Source of the DNA: Hippopus hippopus
Taxonomy: Eukaryota; Mollusca; Bivalvia; Cardiida; Cardiidae
DNA: 64,000 nt
NCBI GenBank assembly: GCA_946811185.2
Contig: OX328106.1
Coordinates: 41,614,311 to 41,678,310 of the forward strand
Direction: 5' to 3'
In this document: positions 31,990-43,078 of the stretch, piece by piece
How the letters are laid out: each line of letters starts with the position of its first letter
How positions within the stretch are numbered: the first letter of the stretch is position 1
Position numbers and translations under genes: made by a program
Notes under the pieces: generated by a model
Told to the model about the DNA's origin: nothing
What the model saw: the letters and a program-made list of their open reading frames with translations, nothing else
The model's database searches: none

Positions 31990-32567
31990 ATAAGTAAATA
32001 ACTCCGTAAGTTCTAGTGGCTTATTGAGCCATACATACTAAATATACTTTGATGGTAGAAGAAAGTAACGGCTTTCACATTTGAATACAAGTCAATTCAC
32101 TGTAGCATTTTTCCTGCAGGTTTATACAGATCACAGCTGATTGGTCTTCATTAGTTCAAGTTTACAAGCCCAGCTTCAGTTAATTCATACTGGCACACTT
32201 TATGCAAAATTACAAAACCATCTTCATTGTCATTCTGCTGTTCATCAAAACAGTATGTTGACAGCTCTTGAAACCCTGTTTTGAAGTATTTGTACTGTCA
32301 CAATATATATCTGGAACAAAAATAGAGAACCAATAAAATTTCAAATATCTCTTCTTTACAAAAAATAACATTTCAATTCTTCAGTTACGTCGCAAAATAT
32401 GGTTTATTTTCACATAGACTTAAAATGAAAATTTGTTCAGGATATCGCCAACTATCACAGATCCAACCATTTTTGACTAATGTGTGGTACTACGCTTCAA
32501 CCTTTACTGAAATAACCCCTTTTTAGGCTGCACTTTTCTTTACCTAGGATTCGATAAACAGCTTAAT
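31990..32567. other. No feature recognised
   Basis: AT-rich sequence with no supported feature. Confidence 0.5.
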
Positions 32568-32996
32568 ATTGATTTTAATGCAAAATGAAATACTTACTGC
32601 TTATAAAGATGGTAATATCTTAAGCTGAACACAATTATTTCTAAAAATGAAAAAGGATTGCTACAACTATCACTTTGGTCTCGGCAAATTCACCATATTG
32701 GGCCACCATCTTGCAACAAAGACCGAAAATAGCCCAGTTTTTGAGCCCACAATTATCTAACATAAGAATCGAAAATCAGTAGATTTGATTTTAAAGCAAA
32801 ACGAAATACTTAATGCTTATAAATATGCCAATATCTGAACACATTTATTTCTAAAAATAAATTGGGATCGCTACAACTATCACAAGATTCTCGCCAAATT
32901 CACCACATTGGTCCTGCATCTTGTAATAAAATAGCAAAATGGCCCCATTTTGAGCCCACAATTATCCAACCTAAGAATTGAAAATCAGTACAAAAT
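32568..32996 (+). repeat. ~215-bp tandem duplication
   Basis: Two diverged units share TGATTTTAATGCAAAATGAA / TGATTTTAAAGCAAAACGAA, CGCTACAACTATCAC-like stretches, and GAGCCCACAATTATC followed by GAAAATCAGTA. Confidence 0.85.
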
Positions 32997-34055
32997 TGGG
33001 GTTAATACAAGGAGATGTATTCTATCACATGATTTTTTACCAACATGTTGCCATTGGACGTCACTTTATGTACTTATAATTGATTTCTATTGCACATCAC
33101 CAACTCCTCCTTCAGCCAAACATCCGCTTCGGGGCAAACATGATTAGACCATGAATTTTGAATGCCAAAATAAGTATATAAAACAAAATCTCCAAAATAA
33201 TTGATGTTACAGATATTCTTAACATGTAATGTTTCGGCAACTTACCTGTTGAGAAGGACGTATGGGAAAAGCACGCAAAATGTTGCTTTAAAAAGTGACC
33301 GTCGTATGCCGAAATTCAAGATGGCCACCGTTTTTAATCGTTCGGCATGAGCCGGACGATTAGAGAGACCACAAATTTCGAATACCCGTCTGCTGAGGGC
33401 AAACTGGTCTAACTGCAACTCGTGACAGCTTCTACTTACAGTCTTATAACACTAATACTAGCTGTTGTGACCTTATTACATTGAACTTTTAACCCTGATA
33501 ACAACTTATGAATGAAACAAGAGAAAATCAAGGAGTATCAGATTATGTAAGCACATCTACTAGTCGTCTGCTGTCCATATTATTCGGCAAACTTCGAGTG
33601 ATCCGTTGATCAGGTTATACATTGTTACAGGATCAGCCGAGTTTTGACAAGTGCTGTTCGTATACATAGCAGGTGTTGAAAAGATGATAGGTCATTCGGT
33701 CTTGAGCAGGGATAAAAATTGCAATGGAACGGAGTTTTTACGGAAACATTGCTTTAAGATAATTTGAACATTTAGATCGTTTTGCCTTAGAGCAAACTGC
33801 TGTATATGCCACTGGAAACAGCTGTAAGTTTAAAATAGTATTCGGCTGTTGGTCGTTTATTGTTAGCGAGGTGAAGCTGTGAGGGACAAAGGATGTAGAG
33901 TTGTGTAAGGGATATGACCCTAGCGGAGAGGTCATTACATAAACATTTTCATAATGAACTGGTTATCTCATGCTTGCAACCTTAGTAACCAGACTCTCCA
34001 TTCACAATACTGACCAGCATAGATCTGATTAGGCATCCTTCAGCTTAGGATGTTT
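32997..34055. other. No gene recognised
   Basis: Unique-looking AT-rich sequence. Short open frames on both strands have no recognisable motif. Confidence 0.5.
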
Positions 34056-34241
34056 TAGCCCTTGGACTGCTAAGCGCGACTTTATGACCTATTGCGGACA
34101 TTGTAGGTCAAGATCAGACTGCACACTACACACTGTCGGATTAGATTTTTTTTTTCCAAAAATACCTGCGAAATATTTAAAACTTTGGGTTTTACTGTAG
34201 CTTGAAAATTTAATTTCATTCATTTAGCAGATTAAGAATTA
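34056..34241 (+). mobile_element. MITE II copy, hairpin half deleted
   Basis: TTAGCCCTTGGACTGCTAAG start, ATTGCGGACATTG, AAGATCAGACTGCACAC (left hairpin arm), CACTGTCGGATTAG and a right end with CATTTAGCAGATTAAG. The right hairpin arm is largely missing. Confidence 0.75.
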
Positions 34242-35089
34242 AATCGTTTTCATAGCCCCTCTCCCTCTCCTTCCATCCATGTTTCTTCTTGATGATATTC
34301 TAAAGATTGAAATCAGTCAGTCAAATGTTGACTAAACAATCCTGTGGGGCTTTAAAATGTAGTGAGAAAAACTGCATGTATTCAGCATGTTCTCTTTTTC
34401 CTCACAGCGTTTTTTCATCATTTGAAAGAATTTCAACATTTTGTAATTTCAGGGGTAGAGTTGAAGAGAGCATTTTCATAGAGGAAAAAAAGTGAAAGTG
34501 CAAAACAAATAAGCTCACTTAACTTTACATTCTCCATGTCTTAATCAACTGACCAGGTAAAAAGGCTTTTTCAAAGAGCCCAGATTCAAACCAGACAGCG
34601 TAGAACATGCAATCAGATCTTGGGTTTGTTAGGCCAGTTTTCTGAGATATTCTAATCAAAACAGCAGTGGTCCTGTAATAGTTAGGCTGCTTTTCCATGT
34701 TTCACATATCTATTTCATTAGTTCAGTGCTTTAAGTGTAAACTCAGATGTTTGTCTCATTAGCTACTCCATATTAGTTGATTCTCATCCTCCATATTTCA
34801 GATTAAGAGCCCAAGGTTCACTGTAATGATGCTCTTGCTCATTAGAATGACTCAAATACAGTGACCTGTGTTGTCTAAGGACTAGCAAAGTCGCCTTTGA
34901 AGACAATGAAAGATCAAGATCAGACTGTCCTTTGAATGAAGTGCTGATCAATAAACAGACTTATAATTATATCTAAGATCTTAATTGTCTGTCTACGTAG
35001 GATATATATATAAAAAAAAAACTACCATGAAATCGCAATGTTCGGATATTGTTTTTTCTGACTGTAAAAGGCCATAACTGGGTGCTTTA
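34242..35089. other. Mostly unrecognised
   Basis: A decayed MITE I-like stretch (ACTAAACAATCCTGTGGGG, TGTTCTCTTTTTCCTCACA) at about 34328-34410 and a single MITE II hairpin arm (GATCAAGATCAGACTGTCC, 34913-34931) are the only family matches. Confidence 0.4.
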
Positions 35090-35326
35090 ACTCTTAACAA
35101 AACTTTCCTGTTTTTGATGACCAGGAGGAAAACGGCTGTTAAAAACATTGTAGAAAAAAAAGATGCAGATAACCATCATTTTCTCCTTTTTCCACGAGGT
35201 TTTTTTTTTTTTTTTTCTTTTGACGATTCAGATCATCAGTTGGTCTACATTTGGTCTTCATTTGATTCGTATGTGCAAATGCTTTCGATTTGGACAAGTC
35301 TAAAATTACATCATTTGGAAAAGGGG
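35090..35326 (-). mobile_element. MITE I copy with poly-T expansion
   Basis: TTAACTCTTAACAAAACTTT start, AAAACATTGTAGAAAAAAA, a partly lost palindrome, then a T-run of ~17 (35201-35217) in place of the usual ATGTTTTCTACCC stretch. Ends near CATTTGGAAAAGGGG. Confidence 0.7.
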
Positions 35327-35384
35327 CGAGGGTTGGGAAGATATTACATTCTTTGAAACAAATGTGGAAGAAATTGGCCAGCCA

Positions 35385-35697
35385 ATGTTTTGGTTGTATG
35401 GTGTTTAACGCCGTTTTCAACATTATTTCAGTTATATCGCGGCGGCCAGTGCACCTATCCATGTTTTCCTGGGGTCTCTTTTACCTGTACTCCACACAAT
35501 ATCCTTTCCAAGCCACTGGCTGCTTTCCCACATAACCATCATCGAAACAATGATCAGTGGTGAGAGAGGAATGCATCCTGTCGCAATGACTATCATCAAT
35601 CCTCGGAAAGAAATTGGCTGAGCCAGGGTTCGAACTCACGACCCCCTGTTCTCAAGTCCTGTATGCTACCGACTGAGCTACTGGGGCTTGGCCCAAT
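35385..35697 (-). mobile_element. tRNA-derived SINE, copy S2 (most complete)
   Basis: The minus-strand head at 35697-35620 has A box TAGCTCAGTCGG and B box GGTTCGAACCC-like (from GGGTTCGAACTC on the plus strand). The body matches S1 and S3. The 3' tail (35385-35440) reads GAAATAATGTTGAAAACGGC then GTTAAACACCA on the minus strand. Length ~310 bp. Confidence 0.9.
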
Positions 35698-35854
35698 GTT
35701 TTGGACAGAACGTTCTTGCCCAGATCAATTTAGCCTGTCAAAAAAATTACGTAGGACAATTTGTCCAGATAAACACGATTGCTTCTTAAAAACAGAAAAA
35801 GTTAAAGGCCTACTTGCAGCAAAACGTGGATATTACTGATAATATCTGACAGTG

Positions 35855-36568
35855 CAGGGTTTTCCATGACGCACAAATCCTGCGTCATAGACGTAATTTT
35901 AATTCAAATGACCCCCAAAATAAATGACAGTGCGTCATCAGTGACGCAACTTTCCAAAATCTAAATCATCTACGAACTTGAATAAAGCATCATAAATCCA
36001 AGTCTGTTCTTCCTTCAATATCAGACGAACACCGTTCTTTTTTTTGACTGCAGGGTTTATTTTAGATAAAAGTGGTTTTCCGGGAATTTATTTATAGAAT
36101 CAGAGTGGTTTACGCATTACTGCCATAAAGTATATTGGACATGTGTCGTAAATAAGGGCCAAGTCAAAGTCTTGGTTGGGTTATCTGTATTTCACAGCTT
36201 ATTTTACACTACTTCCGGTATATAAAATTACACATTACCAGTCTGTGCAGTTCGCGGAAATTAATGTCACGTCGAAGAAAACTGTAACATTCTTCTATCG
36301 TCTGCTTCCTACAACTGCCGATCAAGCCACGTCAAGAAGCAATTCAGACAAGAATGTCTCGTCTTTCAAAAAATGAAATCGACCTTTCCATCAGAAATTA
36401 CTTACAGACTTTTCTTTCTTGGAGTTTAAAGGTGAAATGCATTGTAAATCATGCTTGAAGACGAAGAGATCCATTTATTTTGACCCCCTAAGTTGAAGAA
36501 ATGACCCTCAACTAATGAGGATGGGGGTCACAATGACCCCCAATTTTTAAAGCCAAGGGAAAACCCTG
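35855..36568. mobile_element. Candidate hAT-like element (CAGGGTTTTCC ends)
   Basis: CAGGGTTTTCCATGACG at the left and, on the other strand, CAGGGTTTTCCCTTGGC at the right: 12 of the first 13 bases agree. TGACCCCC and GACGCA motifs recur inside both ends. No convincing target duplication. The internal frame at 36176-36376 has no recognised domain. Confidence 0.55.
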
Positions 36569-37131
36569 CAATGTATTACTGTACAGTTGTCAAAGTAGCA
36601 AAAGTTACATTGGTATATTGTTAAACTTATTTAAAAGGTTGATAGGTACTGTTATTCTGCATGAGTGATATGTAAAGCTTGATGATGGGTACTACTGATC
36701 AGAATTGTCTCATATATTTAACGTTCTATTGCTGTCAACCGGCAAACATATATCTGTAGCATTCCATTAAACTACTAATTTGAAAAGGACAGTTAAAAAA
36801 GGGGGTTCCTATGTGGCTCTGTTACAAGATATAGGATTTCTATCCCATGCATAGTTCAGACAACTGCCATTTGATTTGTGATTTCAAACCATTGTAGTTA
36901 TTCAGTGTCGACCGATTACAGTGCTGACAGCACTTTGATTTTTCCTTTGTGTTCAATTTGAAAGAAGTCAGTGAAAAACCGGAAGTTATACCGCAGTTCC
37001 TATCCCTGTGTATATAATATCCCTGCTTAAGACAAGGAGTTCCAACAGAAGTTTCCAATCCAAGCCTTTATAAAAGCAAAGAAATTTATAGCAGAAAATG
37101 GTTGTTTTCTAAGTACAACTTTTAAACTTCC
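36569..37131. other. No feature recognised
   Basis: AT-rich sequence without supported features. Confidence 0.5.
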
Positions 37132-37205
37132 ATGTTGTAAGTGGTAAACATATTCACTCAAGCAGTGAAAGATCCAGGTTCAAATCCTGGTGGAAGTAAG
37201 AGTTG
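37132..37205 (+). repeat. tRNA-like fragment
   Basis: CCAGGTTCAAATCCTGG (37171-37187) has the form of a tRNA T arm: a perfect 5-bp stem around a 7-nt loop that is also a B-box match. An upstream A box and acceptor stem are not convincing, so it is probably a decayed SINE head and not a functional tRNA gene. Confidence 0.35.
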
Positions 37206-37328
37206 GAAAAGGTTCCAGCTATTTCAGAATAGAAAAAGAACAAATTAAAGATAAAATTAATTATGCATTTAGACTTATCAGTCAAGGATTATTTTATGAA
37301 ATAAGTTTCCTTTCCTTACTTACAAAGG

Positions 37329-38497
37329 TTTTTAGCTCTACTGGCTGATAGCCAGCAGAGCTTATGTCATGGCTGGGTTTCCGTCATCCGCCTGTCAGTC
37401 CGTCAGTCTATCCGTCTGTCCGTCCTTTAGTTTTTTTCTTGTTTTCGCGATCAAGTCTGCATTTGTTGTCAGATTTTCATGAAACTTGTACAGTTTGTTT
37501 ATCTCATCAATAGCTTGAACCCCACTGATTTTGAAAAAGTTCCAACGAACAATATGGGAAAAGTAGCCATTTCAAGTTGAAAACTTCCATTTCTTGTTTA
37601 CGCGATAAAGTCTACATTTGTGGTCAGATTTCAGTGAAACTTGCACAGTTTGTTTATCTTATCAATAGCTTCAACCCTATTGATTTTGAAAAAAATTGAA
37701 CATACAATATGGGAAAAGAAGCCATTTCAAGTTACAAATTTTCATTTCTTGTTTACATGATCAAGTCTGCATTTGTGATCAGATTTTTGTGAAACTTGCA
37801 CAGTTTGTTTATCTCATCAATAGCTTGAACCCTACTGAGTTTGAAAAAAATCCAGCAAATAGCATGGGAAAAGTAGTCATTTCAACTTAAAAATTTCCAT
37901 TTCTTGTTTACACAATGAAGTGGTAGGATTTTCATGAAACTTGCACAGTTGCTTTGTATCATAAACAGCTTGAACCCTATTGATTTTGAAAAAAATCTGA
38001 CAATCAGTATGGGAAAAGTAGCCATTTAAAGTTGAAAAAAGCCATTTCTTGTTTAGGCAATGAAGTTCACTGCATTGATCCAATTCTCCTGAAAATTTCA
38101 AAGATTGGTTCATCAATGGAACTCTATCAAAAGTGGAGAAAATCTAGTAAACTGTTCAGGAAAAGCAGCCATTTGATGACTTAGTATTGTTTACTTAACA
38201 AAGTCCATATTATTAGTCACATTTCTTTGAAATTTGCTAGGATTGTTTAATACAAGGCATACTGAAACCCTGTCATATTTGGCTGGATTCCAAACAATTA
38301 GTTTTGAGAAATTGCACTTCATTTTTTTTTTTTTGCCTACTTACGGTATCTTAGTGGGTTCAAGCCCAGTTGCAAGAACACATTTATGTGTTTTTTGTGT
38401 TTTTTTCTTTTTGCATTATGAATTCATAATGTATGTTAGCATAATAGCAAAATCACTGCCAGTAGAGCAATTTCATGACCTCAAGGGCCTCTAGTTT
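37329..38497 (+). mobile_element. Hairpin-capped tandem-repeat element, copy F
   Basis: T-run at 37329-37333, then a hairpin (AGCTCTACTGGC-TGATA-GCCAGCAGAGCT, one mismatch, 37334-37362), then a leader of CCGTC/TCCGT units, then 4-5 copies of a ~155-bp monomer, and a 3' end GACCTCAAGGGCCTCTAGTTT. The sequence differs from copies A-E and G but the layout and 3' end type are the same. No coding capacity. Confidence 0.75.
37440..38110 (+). repeat. ~155-bp tandem array in element F
   Basis: Landmark CTTGAACCCYACTGATTTTG at 37514, 37669, 37824 and 37969 (steps 155, 155, 145). TGGGAAAAGTAGCCATTT recurs once per unit. Later units are more diverged. Confidence 0.9.
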
Positions 38498-38599
38498 AGC
38501 TTAATCAGGGCACAAAAACTTAGGCATTTCTTTATTGAGGGGGATGGGTGCAAATTTTTGGTTTCTTTTTTGGTTGCACAAAAAAGATCAACAGGTACC

Positions 38600-38860
38600 A
38601 TCTTTAGCGCAGTCTGTTGTGTACAAGACTTGAGACCAGGCAGTTGCTGGTGTTAATCCCCAGCTCGCCCAATTTCTTTCTGAGAATTGATGATAAACAT
38701 GGTGACAGGATTCATTCCTTTCTCATAGCTGTCCCAGATCATTGTTTTGACAATGGTTATGTTTGAAAGTAGCCAGTGACTTGGGAAGATTATGCAAAGC
38801 ACTGATAAAAAGAAACTCAAGGAAAGCCTAGAAAGTACACTAGCTGCCATGACATCAATG
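38600..38860 (-). mobile_element. SINE, copy S4 (degenerate head)
   Basis: The body shares CCCAATTTCTTTCTGAGAAT, GACAGGATTCATTCCT and GTAGCCAGTGACTTGG with S1-S3. The head region has lost clear A and B boxes. Confidence 0.65.
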
Positions 38861-38880
38861 AATTAATGTTGAAAACACTA

Positions 38881-39109
38881 TTAACCCTTTACCACACAGT
38901 GACGATTTTTAACGCCCCTGAGGAAGAAGTCTTTTGAAAACATTGTAGGAAAAGGAGAAAATGCTGGTAACCAGCATTTTCTCCTTTTCCCACAAAGTTT
39001 TCTACCCTATCAAAACAAAATTGCACCATTTGAGCCACTTTGAAATTGTCGTCTGCAAATGCTTTCAATTTGGTTAGATCTAAAATTTTGCTGTGTGGTA
39101 ACGGGTTAA
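38881..39109 (-). mobile_element. MITE I copy (complete)
   Basis: TTAACCCTTTACCACACAGT to CTGTGTGGTAACGGGTTAA, TTAA at both ends. The palindrome is intact apart from one or two arm mismatches. Confidence 0.9.
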
Positions 39110-39293
39110 ACACCATAAAATTAATTAATCTTATCCAGATTGTACATGTTGTCAAAACTATTTAAACATTGCTGAAGATATTAATACTTATCCTGCCAAA
39201 TAAGTTAAATGGAACTTTCAACTTGCTGCCTATAGTAAACACCTGAATGTTTTTATTTCAAAATTATTTTTCGGTGAAATTGTGCTTTCGTGC

Positions 39294-39520
39294 TTAACTT
39301 CTTTCCAAATTACAGAATTTTTAGTCTGTTCCAAATAGAAAAGAATCTGCTGAAAATGATTAACTGTTAAGAGGAAACTGAAATTTCTCTTTTTAAATGT
39401 AGAATTTACTAAGCATTGTTAGAAAAGAAGAAAATTCTGGTCACCAGCATTTTCTCTTTTTCAGAAGCCATTTTCCTCAGGGTTGTGAAAATCCTGGATT
39501 GTTTTCGAAAAATGCATTAA
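39294..39520 (+). mobile_element. MITE I copy (diverged)
   Basis: TTAACTTCTTTCCAAATTAC start, GGTCACCAGCATTTTCTC in the right palindrome arm, end GATTGTTTTCGAAAAATGC near an ATTAATTA. Confidence 0.7.
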
Positions 39521-39659
39521 TTACCATAGATCTACATATAGTGCCTTTCTGACAAACAGTGAATAAGAGGTTTTTCTTTTATGTTTTACTAAACAGATAT
39601 CCTGCTGGTTGAAGTTATATGATTCCCATTCTAAGATACCCTGTATTGAATGATTGGAT

Positions 39660-39805
39660 TCTTGCTCCGGGTGCTGGGCTTATTGTTGAAATGCCCTTTG
39701 GGAAGACACTTCAGAGCCCTGGCCTAATACACATGAATGTGTGAGCTGTTGCTGTGATAAGACTGTAATCATGTTGAAAGCAGCACAAAACACCAGTAAA
39801 TGAAT
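39660..39805 (+). mobile_element. SINE tail fragment
   Basis: GGGAAGACACTTCAGAGCCC, ATACACATGAATGTGTGAGC and TAATCATGTTGAAAGCAGC then ACAAAACACCA match the 3' half of the tRNA-headed SINEs at 50595-50820 and 35385-35440. No tRNA-like head. Confidence 0.6.
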
Positions 39806-39989
39806 TAATTTGATGATCAAAAGTTTTCAGTGTTTATGATTCTTGTGTATTGGTCAGGGTTTTAGATGGATTCCTGCTATTTAGAACTGACCACTGTAGA
39901 AGATGCCTCCAGTTCACCTCTCAAGTCAATGACATATGACATTATTGAAAAAAGTGTTGAATTTCAATTTTTATCATCTGAACACAAAT

Positions 39990-40206
39990 AGTCAACTCTT
40001 TCCTACACAATCCCAAGCTTTAATGACCCTGAGAAGGAAGGTGGTTGACAACATTGTGGGAAAAAGAACCAGCATTTTCTCCTTGTACCACAACATTTTG
40101 TACTCTCTCTGATGAAAGTCCCATCCGCTGTGCCACTATTAATTTGTAGCCTGGGAATGCTTTCACTTTTGAAATGTCCAAAATTCTGTTGTTCCGTAAA
40201 TAGTTA
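39990..40206 (-). mobile_element. MITE I copy with deleted left palindrome arm
   Basis: CAACTCTTTCCTACACAATC start; the palindrome is reduced to GTGGGAAAAAGAACCAGC, so the left arm is mostly lost; end GTTGTTCCGTAAATAGTTA. Confidence 0.75.
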
Positions 40207-40229
40207 CAGGATAAGAGAACCCAAAACTA

Positions 40230-40461
40230 TTAACCCTTTACCAAACAATCCCATGTTTTAACAACCCTGGGAGGGCAGGCTTTTGAAAACATTGTGAGAA
40301 AAGAGGACAATGCTGGTAACCAGAATTTTCCTCTTTTCCCACAATGTTTTCTACCCTTTCAAAAACATATTTCTATTCTAGAAACACATTTCATAATTAT
40401 GTTTTTGCAAATGCCTTCATTTTAGACTAGGAAAATATTTTATCATTTGGTAAAGCGTTAA
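40230..40461 (-). mobile_element. MITE I copy, first of three abutting copies
   Basis: TTAACCCTTTACCAAACAAT to CATTTGGTAAAGCGTTAA. Its right TTAA (40458-40461) is also the left TTAA of the next copy. Confidence 0.9.
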
Positions 40462-40686
40462 CTCTTTACCAAACAACAAAATTTTAGACTTGTCCAAATT
40501 GAAAGCATTTGCAGACGACAAAGTAAACATGACACAAAAATTGAAACTTGATTTCGGAAGAGTAGAAAACATTGTGGGAAAAGGAAAAAATGCTGGTTAC
40601 CAGCATTTTCTCCTTTTCCCATAATGTTTTCAGAAGGCTTCTTTCTCAGGGTTGTTAAAACCAGGGATTGTTTGGTAAAGGGTTAA
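40458..40686 (+). mobile_element. MITE I copy, second of three abutting copies
   Basis: TTAACTCTTTACCAAACAAC to GTTTGGTAAAGGGTTAA, in opposite orientation to the first. The palindrome arms at 40559-40625 are nearly perfect. Confidence 0.92.
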
Positions 40687-40908
40687 GCTTTTACCAAATA
40701 ATCCTGTATGTTAACAAGCCTGTGGAAGAAAACTTCAGAAAACATTTCTGTAAATGGAGAAAATGTTTGTAATCAACATTTTATTATTTTCTCACAATGT
40801 TCTACCATTTCACACACAAATGTCATTACTTTAGACTAATTGTTATGTCATCTGTATGTGCTTTCAGTTTGGACAATATTGAAATTTTGTTGTTTGGGAA
40901 AGAGTCTC
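40683..40908 (-). mobile_element. MITE I copy, third of three abutting copies
   Basis: TTAAGCTTTTACCAAATAAT to TTGTTTGGGAAAGAGTC. It shares TTAA 40683-40686 with the second copy and is the most diverged of the three. Confidence 0.85.
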
Positions 40909-41119
40909 AGTTGTGCCAGTTTCAAATTTGTCTTCTGCAGATACTGTCCATTTGAGAGCATCTGTAATTTTTCATTTGGAAAAGAGCTGAAAATCTAAAA
41001 TACTTTGAAACAATACAGTATGATTTTTTAGAGTACTGCAATGTTTAGTGGAGCAAGGGAGAGCACTGAAATACCTTACATACTGAAATTTGCTATTAGC
41101 TCCCTCTATTTAGCACTGA

Positions 41120-41300
41120 ATCAGACAACAAAATTCCACATTCATTCACAATGAAAACGTTTCCAGACAAAAAAATGAATGTGCAGCAAATGATTGGCTT
41201 TTTTCTGCAAAAGGGTAGACATCATTGTAAGAAGAGGAGAAGATGCTGGTTACCAAAAGTCATCTGCTTCAGGGTCATCAAATAGGTTAATAACTAAAGG
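41120..41300 (+). mobile_element. MITE I copy (decayed)
   Basis: GACAACAAAATTCCACATTC, AAACGTTTCCAGACAAAA and GAAGATGCTGGTTACCA keep the family order. The right arm and right terminus are reduced to TCATCAAATAGGTTAATAAC. Confidence 0.6.
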
Positions 41301-41404
41301 CTGCTGCTTAGAAGGTTTACGATAGAAATAAGCCATGGTTAGAAATAGGTGGGGGACAGTTGTGTAGGGAAAGGTGCCAGGATCAAATCCTCTGATGACC
41401 AGCG

Positions 41405-41648
41405 CTCCTATCCAAGCTTTCCGGGAGTCTCTTTTACCAGTGTTTCGCACAATTTTCTTTCCAAATCAATGGCTGCTTTCCCACATAATCATCATCGAGA
41501 TAATGGTCAGCGGTGGAAGAGGAATGAATCCTGTTGCAATGACCATCATCAATCCTCAGAAGGAAATCAGCCGAGCCAGGAATTGAACCCACAACCCCCT
41601 GTTCTCAAGTCCTGCACCACACCGACTAAGCTACCAGGGCTCTGCCCG
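41405..41648 (-). mobile_element. tRNA-derived SINE, copy S3
   Basis: The head (41645-41565, minus) has TAGCTTAGTCGG (A box) and GGGTTCAATTCC (B box). The body matches S1 and S2, for example CAATGGCTGCTTTCCCACAT on the plus strand. The 3' tail is missing. Confidence 0.85.
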
Positions 41649-41690
41649 AATACTGGTTATGGATTCTAGGAAACAATGATCAAAAGTGAT

Positions 41691-41918
41691 TTAACTCTTT
41701 ATCAAACAACAAAATTTTTGTGTCGACCAAATTGAAAGCATTTGCAGATGACAATTTAAATGTGGCTAGGATTATGAGATTTGGCTGTGAAAGAGTAGAA
41801 AACATTGTGGGAAAACGAGAAAATGCTGGTTACCAGTGTTTTTTCCTTTTACAACACTATTTTACAAAGGCTTTTTCTCAGGGTTATTAAAGTTTGGGAT
41901 TGTGTGGTAAAGGGTTAA
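41691..41918 (+). mobile_element. MITE I copy (complete)
   Basis: TTAACTCTTTATCAAACAAC to GTGTGGTAAAGGGTTAA, with TTAA at both ends. The right palindrome arm has several changes. Confidence 0.88.
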
Positions 41919-41963
41919 GTCATGAGCCCACAATATTTTACACAGGCTTTTTTCTCAGGGTTT

Positions 41964-42200
41964 TTAACCCTTTACCACACAATCCCGAATTTTAATGACC
42001 TTGGGGAAAAATGGCTTTTGAATACATTGTGGGAAAAGGGGCAAAGGGGAAAATGCTGGTAACTAGCATTTTCTGCTTTTCCTACATTGTTTTCTGTCCT
42101 ATCAAAGGCAGAAATCGTCATTTTACCAGCATTTAAGTTGTCATCTGCAGATGCTTTTAATTTAATATTGTGCAAAATTTTGTTGTTTAGTAAAGATTAA
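41964..42200 (-). mobile_element. MITE I copy (complete)
   Basis: TTAACCCTTTACCACACAAT to TTGTTTAGTAAAGATTAA. Contains an extra GGGCAAAGGGG-type insertion in the left palindrome arm. Confidence 0.88.
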
Positions 42201-42263
42201 AAGGTCGGGATTGTTTGGTAAAAGTTAAGTAGTGAGAAGTTGCTTCACAATCAATGTAAATAA

Positions 42264-42555
42264 GATGGCCATGATGGCCCTGAAGTTGCTCACCTGAGTC
42301 TTAGCCAAACATGACCAATTTTACAAACATTCTACCAAGCTTTCATAATGACTGGAACAAAAATTTGGCCTCTAGCTTGTACACAAGCTTTTTCCAGAAT
42401 TTTTCTCAGTGACCTTTTTAGCCGAACATAGCCCAGTTTCCCATTGTAGATACTATCAAAACAAATTTTCTGACCACCTTAAATGAGTGTTGGACTGAAA
42501 ATGTGGCCCCTAGAGCGTACACAAGGTTTTTCTAAGATTTGACCTAGTGACCCAA
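42264..42555 (-). mobile_element. Hairpin-capped tandem-repeat element, copy E (3' end)
   Basis: Minus-strand order: two 145-bp-type monomer pieces, then GACTCAGGTGAGC, then CAGGGCCATCATGGCC and TCTTATTT at 42264. The 5' hairpin is absent, so this is a 5'-truncated copy of the family of copy C. Confidence 0.8.
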
Positions 42556-42863
42556 TGCTTTCACACGCAAGTTGATTTAGGATTTTTCAGTATTTGTTTT
42601 CTTTGTTTTGTTTGAATGCTATTTTACTCCGCTTTCAATCTTTTTTTTTTTAAGTCAGGATTGTTAAGTAAGACTACTTTCTGTGATTGGGTAGAATATT
42701 TGTTACCAGCAGTTTTATCTTTTGCCACATTGTTTTCACGAGCCTATTGATGCAGGATTGTTAATGAGGATGATGGAAGAGTCATTTGAAGGGTTTATGG
42801 TGTGTAGGCATCTGATATATCACATACTTGTAGATTCATCGACAATTTAGCGGACATGCTAGT

Positions 42864-43078
42864 TTAACCCCATATTACACCATCCCAAGTTTTGACTTTG
42901 TCAAAGAATGCCTTTAAAAACATTCTATGAAAAGGTGAAAATGCTGGTAACCAGCATTTTCTCCATTTACCACATTGCCTCCTACTATATTTGAGCTCAT
43001 TTGTACCAATATCAATTTGTTTTGTCTGCATGTTTTAAATTAGGAAGTCTAAAAATCATCCTTAGGAAAAAGGGTTAA
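42864..43078 (-). mobile_element. MITE I copy (complete, diverged)
   Basis: TTAACCCCATATTACACCAT to TCCTTAGGAAAAAGGGTTAA. The palindrome centre GAAAATGCTGGTAACCAGC is intact. Confidence 0.85.

Noticed and set aside
35139..35462. Frames with Lys- or Phe-rich runs around 35.2 kb
   Set aside because: Caused by a T-run inside a decayed MITE I and the SINE tail; no coding features.
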